From Protea cynaroides (Eukaryota > Streptophyta > Magnoliopsida > Proteales > Proteaceae), in the NCBI GenBank assembly GCA_028583415.1, contig CM053270.1, positions 66,585,022 through 66,649,021 of the forward strand: a stretch of 64,000 bases of DNA. Direction: 5' to 3'. Both the position numbers and the translations under genes were made by a program. The notes beneath the pieces were generated by a model. The model had not been told where the DNA came from. It was given only the letters and a program-made list of their open reading frames with translations, and made no database searches. Of this stretch, positions 57,022 to 64,000 are shown one piece after another. Position 1 is the first letter of the stretch. Each line of letters opens with the position of its first letter.

Positions 57022-58985
57022 TCCTTAACTATGTCCACATATTTGCTTGAAACACATATCTTCTCTAGTACTTTCCAAATTAACTCCCTAGGGACTCTGT
57101 CATAAGCCTTTTCTCTATCGATGAAAATCATATGGAGGTCCTTCTTGCCTTCTCTACATTTTTCCATGAGTCTTCTAAGCAAGTAAATAACCTCTGTTGT
57201 GGATCTACCTGGCATAAAACCAAACTGGTTCTCCGTAATGGTAGTCTCTTTTCTCAAGCGAGTTTCAATAACTCTCTCCCATAGTTTCATAGTATGACTC
57301 ATTAGTTTTATACCTATATAGTTATTGCAACTTTGAATATCGCCTTTGTTTTTGTAGATCGAAACCACAATACTACTTCTCCATTCATTTGGCATTTTTT
57401 CTGAGGTCATAATTTTATTGAACAACATAGTTAGCCAAGATACTCCATACATTCCTAGGCTCTTCCAAACTTCTATTGAGACCTCATCTGGGCCAGGTAT
57501 TTTGCCTACATTCATCCTCTTTAAAGCCTCTTTTACTTCTGTCACCCTAATTTTACGTATACCTATGACCTATGGTGTCATGGTGAGTAATTGAGCAATC
57601 TAGAGCACTATTTTCTTAGATGTCTTTATTTAGTAGGCTGTATAAATAATTGTTCCATCTCTCTTTAATGTCCTCACCCCTTACTAGAACTCTACCATCT
57701 GTACTTTTAATTCATCTAACATGGTCTAAATCTCTACTCTGCCTTTCCCTCATCTTAGCTATTTTATAGATAGTTTTTTCTCCTTCTTTAGTGCTCAGAT
57801 TGATATAAAGAACTTCATATTTCTTCGCCCTTACTTGTCACACAATCTTCTTGGCTTCATTTCTAGCAAATCTATATATTTTTAGATCCTTGATTTCCTT
57901 AGTCTTTTGCCATGCCTTAAAAATATCTTTCTTAGCTTTAATGGCTGCTTGAACCTCATCATTCCACCACCAAGCCTCTCTAGGACAATGACATTTTCCT
58001 TTTGATACACCTAGAACCTCTTTAGTAACTTTTTTAATACAAGCAGTCATCTCGTTTCACATTGTATCAATGTCTCCTTCAAAGCTCCACATTCCTTGTT
58101 TAATCACATTATCAGTAAAAGCTTTCAAGGTACCTTTTAAGCACCACCACCTTATCCTAGGGCACAAAACCCGACCTTTCCTACTACTCGGCATAATGAG
58201 ACATATATCCAAGACCAATAATCTATGTTGAGTGGTTAGACTCTCCCCAGGTATAACTTTACAATCCTTACATAACAATCTATCGGACCTTCTAGTTTGA
58301 AAGAAATCTATTTGGCTTTTATAGTGCCCACTTTTGAAGGTGACTAGATACTCATCTCTCTTTTCAAAGTATGTGTTTACGATGGATAAATCATAAGTTG
58401 TAGCAAAATCTAGAATTGAGGTCCCCTCCTCATTCCTTACTCTAAAACCATATCCCACATGCACATCATCATAACCTCTACGATCTCCTCCTACATGTCT
58501 ATTCAAATCATCCCCTATTATAATCTTTTCACCTTATCGTAAACCTTGTATTAATCCATTCATGTGTTCCCAAAATTGTAGCTTACTATTTGCATCCAAT
58601 CCTACTTGGGGTGCATAAGCGCTAATTATATTGACTATCTCTTTCCCCATCACTAGCTTGATGACTATAATCCTATCACCAAATCTTTTCACATCTACCA
58701 CATCATTCTTTAAATCTTTATCTACTATTATACCCACTCCGTTGCTATTATTTTTATCCCCTGTATACCAAAGTTTAAAGTCATCCAACTCTTTAGCATT
58801 TTTACCCTTCTATCTAGTCTCTTGTATGCAAGCTATGTTAATCTTTTTTCTTCTCATAACATCTATCAATTCTAGACTCTTACCAGTTAAAGATCCTATA
58901 TTCCAAAATGCTATTCTAATCCTACGTTGATGGACTAGTTTCTTTGTCTGCACTCGTCCGCAGTGTGAGAACCCTTGCCAATTTT
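57022..58985 (-). pseudogene. RTE-clade LINE ORF2: endonuclease and first half of RT
   Basis: Minus strand from about 58,985. The apurinic-type endonuclease starts RIAFWNIGSLTGKSLELIDV and continues KINIACIQETR, YTGDKNNSNGVGIIV, IVNIISAYAPQVG, then HYKSQIDFFQTRR. RT follows: MNVGKIPGPDEVSIEVWK, GIKLMSHTMKLWERVIETRL, NQFGFMPGRSTTEVIYLLRR and HMIFIDREKAYDRVPRELIW, breaking off at KYVDIVKDM exactly at the solo-LTR target site; it resumes at 40,693. At least four in-frame stops (about 58,534, 58,057, 57,838 and 57,600). Non-functional. Confidence 0.9.
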
Positions 58986-59433
58986 TCTAACTTCCAAAAA
59001 AAAAAGGAAAAGAAATAAAAGCATTGCTTGTTACAGGTACATGATGCCATTAACGAGGTGATAATGTCACATTGCAATCCCAGTCCTGCATGGTCGGGAG
59101 AAGCTGTTACTTTTGGTGTTTAAGAGGAGATAGTTAAGATCAAACGGCACACTAATCGTTAAAGATGATTTTTTTTCTCTTTTTAATATACCAATTAACT
59201 TTGATTAGAAATTGGAATGACATGGAAATTTTGGATAACCGATCGATGAGGTTTGAAAACAAAAATAGGTTAACCACAAATTAGCCACTCATTATTATTT
59301 CTATTATTACCTCCCAACTTTCAACGGAAGGAATTTGTTGTAAAATGACCGAAGACCTGTCAATCAGCCTAATTTTAAGTACGTCCATGAATCATTTCAT
59401 GTAGAATCACGTACAAATGTCAATATTTATTAT
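58986..59433. other. PMEI upstream region
   Basis: From 59,050 it is colinear with 20,615-20,990 (aacgaggtgataat, tgcaatcccagtcctgca, gtgtttaagaggag). It contains the block tacgtccatgaatcatttcat at 59,380, shared with the pseudogene and, in shorter form, with PME-A. Confidence 0.7.
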
Positions 59434-59442
59434 CCTATAAAA
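59434..59442 (+). promoter_or_regulatory. TATA box of the PMEI gene
   Basis: CCTATAAAA, about 50 nt upstream of the ATG, identical to that of PME-A. It is mutated to CCAATAAAA in the pseudogene. Confidence 0.75.
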
Positions 59443-59494
59443 GCAAGGGGGCATAGTGCATCCAGGCGGTTAGTGTCCAGCTGCTGGCAACAAG

Positions 59495-60100
59495 ATGACG
59501 AGGAAAGCAGTGATCATCGTTGTTGCTCTCATCCTCGTCGTCGGTGTCGTCATCGGTGACTCCTCCGGTGACAAGAGTTTGTCACCTGTTGAGGCCTTTT
59601 GTGCACCAACTTTGTACAAAGATAAATGCGTAAGTACCATTTCCCCAGTTGCAGCCAATGCAAGTGCCGGCCCCAAAGACTTCCTTAGGGCTGCTCTTGT
59701 TGCCACCATGGAAGAGGAGAAGATATGGATTGAAAAGGCCGTTGCAATGAAGAATGACAGCTTTGTTCCAGCCGATAATAAAGCCCTCGATGACTGTAAG
59801 CAATTCTTAGAAATGGGTGTCAGAGATCTACAAAGTGCATTAGCAATGGTCGATGATAATGAATTGCAGGGGGTATATGATGAAGTAGATGAGTTTAGGA
59901 ATTGGTTGTCGGGCAATCTCGCGTTCCAGGATATGTGTCAAGAACAAATTGATAACCCAGATTTGAAGACTAGGCTGCAAGATGGACTCCGAAATGCTAC
60001 TCAGCTCACAACCAATGCTCTTGTCCTTTTTGCCGAGCTCTCCACCATCCTTCGCTCCCTTAATATCCCTTTAGAAGTGAATCCCAAGCTTACTCGATGA
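59495..60100 (+). CDS. Pectin methylesterase inhibitor-like protein (PMEI)
   Basis: 201 aa, single exon. Residues 1-21 are a hydrophobic signal segment of the same type as in the PME genes. The four PMEI cysteines are present (C36, C45, C101, C148), with the helical-bundle motifs FCAPTLYKDKC, LDDCKQFL and LQDGLRNATQLTTNAL. It would act in the apoplast, binding PME and blocking pectin demethylesterification. It aligns end to end with the PME-A/B pro-regions and stops at TGA (60,098-60,100) immediately after R201, where its paralogue encodes RRLL: the frame reads ...LTR-stop-LLQ. A CGA-to-TGA change fits. A TATA box and conserved promoter are present. Alternative: a non-inhibitory pro-region-like protein; activity cannot be read from sequence. 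Confidence 0.9.
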   Translation: MTRKAVIIVVALILVVGVVIGDSSGDKSLSPVEAFCAPTLYKDKCVSTISPVAANASAGPKDFLRAALVATMEEEKIWIEKAVAMKNDSFVPADNKALDDCKQFLEMGVRDLQSALAMVDDNELQGVYDEVDEFRNWLSGNLAFQDMCQEQIDNPDLKTRLQDGLRNATQLTTNALVLFAELSTILRSLNIPLEVNPKLTR

Positions 60101-61323
60101 CTTCTTCAAGTGGATGTGTAAGAAATAATACAGAAAAATATATATATAATTTGGGATTTAATCTTCTCTAGGTTTATGTAAGTCTTTAAATCACTGTCAT
60201 ATTATTATGCAATAATAACACATAATAAAATAATAAAATCAGTTTGTTGTACTTATAGTTTGGAAACAGTATTAAGAAATCAGATGGGCTCAGTTGTGTA
60301 AGAAAAAACACTCTCCTTAAGATTGTATTCACCCCTTATGATGCAGTGGGTTTATGTAAATCAACCTCCAAGATTAAACAATCCCTTAAGGCCCTTCTCG
60401 ATATTTGCACATAAAATCTAGGACCTCATAAAAAAAATCGACGGTTGAGATCAACAGTCAAGAGTACAGAGTGGGTTTGGTAATGTGAAACGGAATAAGA
60501 GTTGGAAGAACATAGAGGGAGAAAGATATGAATTTGTATTTAAATCTTAAATGAATTGGGATGATGCAACATCCTCTATTTATAGAACACAAGTCTCTTT
60601 CCAAGGGTCATTATCAAGTGGTATGGATGTACCTCTTCATATCAAAATGTATTAATCACCACCCTTCCAAAAGGGTACATATGAATAAGTTGATATCCAT
60701 ACTCATATCCATATCCATATCTAATTCAAAACAAAATCCAAATTGAATTTCCTTTGAAACAAAAATAAAACTTTGAATTTAATTTAAAACTTTTTTTTTT
60801 TGCACTTTAAATACAACAATTCCCTACAAGTTTCAAAAATATTGATAAAATCAAAATCACATTGTTAACCTCATGAGAACATATAAGCAACTTCGTTGCA
60901 AATGTCTTTCGACTTGAATCTACACTAGGTTTGAATGGCCACGCTATAGAGTACAGGTGAAGCAACGCTACTTGAACCTTTCCTCATTGGTGTAGCTGGC
61001 TGACCTACAGCCATACCTTACCGTTCAACCATCGGAAAATCCTTTGGTAAAAGTGGATTTTTTTAACCGGCCTTGTCACTATTCTGGTTTATGAATGTTT
61101 GGAGAGTTCGCCCTTAACAACTCTCATTGGAAGCGGCCCCACTTTCTACATTCACTAAGGTCAACCCATTGTGTGCACCACAGTTAACAATCCTCCACAT
61201 TTCCCTGGGATAAATGGCTTGACTTAGAACCTTTGAGATTCATCCTCTCTTCTTTGTGGTGAGTACTACCTTACTATCTAACCAGAATGAGCAATATTAT
61301 GATACTACTAAATAGGTCATCTA
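60101..61323. other. Downstream of PMEI, no gene seen
   Basis: AT-rich, with AATAAAATAATAAAATC at about 60,223 as a possible polyadenylation region. Non-coding sequence from 60,280 to 61,300 could be old retroelement material, but I recognise no motif. Confidence 0.45.
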
Positions 61324-62060
61324 TGTAAGACCCGCGCTCCATGAACCCGATCTAAACCTTCAATTCATGTCGTAACAGGTCTTCCAATCATCACCGGGTC
61401 AGACGGGACGAGCGGATGACAAACAGGTATGAAATCGGACTATTTAAGTATGAATTAATTCATACCGATCGATGGTACCGGTCTTGGTACCGGTCAACCG
61501 ATATAGCTTGTGCGGCAGACCACTAAGATCCGGAAACAGATCTCTGCGGGTCCCACTTTCCAAATTCTGAATCCTAGGACTTTTATAATCCAAAGAGGCT
61601 TCCTAAACCTAAACCTAGCCTATATAAACTCCTCTAAAACCTCCCAGAATCCCTTCCATTGATCCTTACAACACCTAGAGAGGAGAAGGAGATTAAAGAA
61701 GGAGAAGAAGCTAGGAAGGAGAAGGAAGAGCTACCATTGCCGTTCGACAAATAACACAATACCGCGAGTCAACAGTAAGTGCTCAAACCTTCCTCTACCA
61801 TATGTAATTATGAATGGTTAGTGTAGTTGGATCAATACCATGCAAAGCGAGGTATTGATCTAAACCCTACTTTGCCGACAAACCCTAATCTAGTCGATAA
61901 ACCCTATGTTCGAGTTCTAGGTTGAGATCATCGAAACTAGGACTTGAATGGAGTTGAAAACAACTCTAACTCAGTATTCAGACCTAGAATGTGTAGGAGA
62001 AACCCTAGGATTAATAGGAGATGATCGACGACAGTCGAGAACCGGACGTATGGTCTTCTC
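61324..62060 (+). repeat. Truncated Tekay-type LTR
   Basis: Starts TGTAAGACCCGCGCTCCATG, colinear with the solo LTR from 40,694 (gtcgtaacaggtcttccaatca, gatcgatggtaccggtc, aataccatgcaa-gaggta) as far as about 62,060, where AT-rich sequence replaces it. The remaining two-thirds of the LTR is not found. Confidence 0.8.
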
Positions 62061-62352
62061 TCTTCCCATTCTCTTCTCTCCCTCTCTTTATACATACGTT
62101 ATATATATAATATAACATATATAAAACATATATTATATAATATATAAATATATATAATATATAAAATATATATAACAAATACATAAAGTGCATAGACATG
62201 GCCGACCCGACTTGATCTGGGCCGGTCTGGGTTGGGTCAGGCTGGATTGGTTGAGTTCGACGGGATTAGACTAAATTGGGCTTGAGCTGGGTTGGGCTGA
62301 GTAAGTATGGACTGGATTGATTTCTCCCTCTATTATTGATCCTCTCAACTTG
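62061..62352. other. AT-rich tract and GGGCTGGGTTGG-type low complexity
   Basis: 62,095-62,185 is a tata-rich stretch; 62,195-62,320 is a degenerate run of gggctgggttgg-like words. No gene. Confidence 0.55.
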
Positions 62353-62985
62353 CAATTTCGCATGAAAAATTTCGATGGCCTCTGTCTCCGATTTTCCACG
62401 TCCACTTTGAAGAGGACGGACAAAGGAGCACACTGGTGCTCGAATTATCTGATTCGGACATCAGATGATCAAAACATGAAGAATTGAAGCTTTGACGATA
62501 ATTCGGCTAACAACTTTGCATGGGACCCGCAGGAGACTTTTGCCCAAAATTCTTTACGTCCGCTTTGAAGAGGACGGACAATGGAGCACAGTGGCACTTG
62601 AATCATCTGATTCGGACTTCGGATGATCAAGATATGAGAAATTGGAGTTTCGACGATAATCCTACCGGCAACTTTGCATGGGATCCGCTGGCGGCTTCTG
62701 CCCAAAATTCTTTATGTCCATTTTGAAGAGGACAAACAATGGAGCACAGTAGCACTTGAATCGTCTGATTCGGACTTCGGATGATCAAGATATGAAGAAT
62801 TGGAGTTTCGACGATAATCCTACCGGCAACTTTGCATGGGACCCGCTGGTGACTTCTGCCTAAAATTCTTTACGTCCATTTTAAAGAGGAGAGACAATGG
62901 AGCACAGTGGCGCTTGAATAATCGGATTTGGATGTCAGACGATCAAGATATGGTCGAATGAAGTCCGATTGATTTTAATCATGAT
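62353..62985. repeat. 158-bp tandem repeat, 4 units
   Basis: The landmark caactttgcatggg occurs at 62,511, 62,669 and 62,827 (spacing exactly 158), with a diverged unit from 62,353 (caacttgcaatttcgcatg). Units share tttgaagaggacggacaa, ggagcacagtggc and gatcaagatatg. Later units are closer to each other than to the first. Frames inside are incidental. Confidence 0.9.
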
Positions 62986-63599
62986 AATTTGCCCAATAAA
63001 TCCTTAATTTATGATAATTTACAGAAAAGCCCTTAGATTTAATAAGTCAATTTCACTCTGACTAAAATCGTGACATCTTCTTCGTTTGATATCGGAATTG
63101 AGTGATTCTGGTATCATTTGGAAGGTATTTTCATGACATTGTTGTAGGATCCGCCAACATCAGCTTTGAAATCACCATTTAGCATCCAAACCTTGAATTG
63201 ATCCGCAATCCTTCTGAATATGCCCACCAAGACTCTTGTACATTGGGGACACTCTGGATCAGCCCAGAACACCAAAGAGAGCATAGAGGAATTGATCGAC
63301 TATTGGTTTGAGAGAGTTTCACTCACCTCCCCTGTACTTTCCAAATTTTCGTCCCCCTCCGCTCTCTTTTTGCCTATACACCAATAAAGTTCTGTTTGGC
63401 TGGGGATGGTAAAAATGGGGTGCTTACATCTTTCTCTCTCTTGATTTTTCTCTCTCTTCTAAGAATGTGACACCATCATAAACATATTTCCTGTATCACT
63501 GCCATGTCGTCTGTATCACTACCAGCTAGCCTGTGGGGCCCGCAGACACTCTCTCTCATCAAACTTGGCCCAGTTAGCCCATTTTGCCAACAATTACAA
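62986..63599. other. Non-coding sequence before the copia fragment
   Basis: No recognised gene. The stretch ends near 63,428 with ggggtgcttaca, which looks like an LTR terminus, but I could not find a matching start or target duplication. Confidence 0.4.
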
Positions 63600-64000
63600 T
63601 ACAAAGGCCAACACATCCTTATAGCTAGCAATGATCTAGTGATGCTACATGAGACTAAACATTTCTTGATCCAAAATTTTGACATGAATGATATGGGTAA
63701 AGCCTCCTATGTCTTAGGCATAGAGATTCACAAGGACGGATTTATTAAGACCCTAGGACTATCCAAAAAGGGTTATATTGACAAAATTTTAGAACGGTTC
63801 AAGATGAAACAATGTTCATCATGTGTAGCACCTCTTGTTAAAAGCGACAGACTTAGTCTAGAGCAATGTCCGAGGACCAATATGAAACAATAGGCAATGC
63901 AAAATATCCCTTATGCATCAGCAGTAGGCAATTTGATATATGCTCAGGTCTGTACCAGGCTTGACATCTCATTTTCAGTGGGAGAATTAGGTAGGTTCTA
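63600..64000 (+). pseudogene. Ty1/copia reverse transcriptase fragment
   Basis: Reads ILIASNDLVMLHETKHFLIQ, then FDMNDMGKASYVLGIEIHKD, LSKKGYIDKILERFKMKQC, a stop at 63,891-63,893, then MQNIPYASAVGNLIYAQVCT and ISFSVGELGR to the window end. This is the C-terminal half of copia RT just after its YVDD motif; the catalytic loop itself is missing because the homology starts inside it. 5'-truncated, one internal stop, continuing beyond the window. Confidence 0.88.

Larger units (their letters stand above)
59050..60120 (+). repeat. Segmental duplicate of the PMEI locus (copy 2)
   Basis: Counterpart of 20,615-21,700. This copy keeps an open PMEI frame. Its left edge lies next to the LINE start, so the LINE inserted close to, or defines, the boundary. 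Confidence 0.85.

Noticed and set aside
62011..62199. Frame rich in Y and I
   Set aside because: Translation of a tata-rich tract.
61318..63431. A complete 2.1-kb solo LTR from TGTAAG (61,324) to GCTTACA (63,428) with catct on both sides
   Set aside because: Only the first 740 bp match the Tekay-type LTR; the repeats do not abut TG and CA ends properly, so the boundary match may be chance.

Overview
The window is nuclear DNA of a flowering plant. It holds intron-containing pectin methylesterase (PME) genes, (GA)n/(CT)n microsatellites, many MITEs, plant lineages of Ty3/gypsy elements (Tekay chromovirus, Tat/Ogre-like), plant RTE LINE and Ty1/copia sequence, and a plastid ndhB fragment. I cannot name the species. 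The only genes that look intact are two PME genes and one PME-inhibitor (PMEI) gene.

Layout. (1) 1-17.7 kb is a tandem duplication of a unit of about 10.9 kb. Each copy carries a two-exon PME gene on the minus strand: PME-A, exons 4763-5723 and 2507-3225; PME-B, exons 15537-16548 and 12563-13272. The copies differ mainly by later insertions, and for several of these the other copy keeps a recognisable empty site. (2) 17.7-19.7 kb is a large foldback repeat. (3) A PMEI-only pseudogene lies at 21.06-21.69 kb; its intact paralogue is at 59.5-60.1 kb. About 1 kb around each is homologous, including the TATA region. (4) Between these paralogues lie 37 kb of nested retroelements. They are: Tat-type remnants (22.2-25.2 and 38.2-40.1 kb); a Tekay chromovirus with two LTRs (25.6-38.2 kb) that carries an antisense plant-transposon-like gene; an RTE LINE (40.1-40.7 and 57.0-59.0 kb) split by a solo Tekay-type LTR (TSD acata); and, inside that LTR, a 14.1-kb Tat element (42,053-56,192, TSD gagtc) with 3.36-kb LTRs. 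That element carries a DUF7745-like ORF and a 117-bp tandem array downstream of integrase. (5) 60.1-64 kb holds a truncated Tekay-type LTR, a 158-bp tandem array and a copia RT fragment that runs off the end.

How the genes relate. The PME genes encode secreted type-I PMEs with an N-terminal PMEI-like pro-region, basic processing motifs (RKLL/RRLL) and a catalytic domain that demethylesterifies cell-wall pectin. The PMEI gene matches the pro-region alone and stops inside the codons of the RRLL processing motif. The array therefore appears to show the origin of a free inhibitor gene from a PME pro-region. Both types share a promoter-proximal block (ACGTCCATGAATCA plus CCTATAAAA).

Limits: everything comes from reading the sequence. 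Family names rest on recognised motifs, not searches. Some boundaries, especially of old or nested repeats, are approximate.
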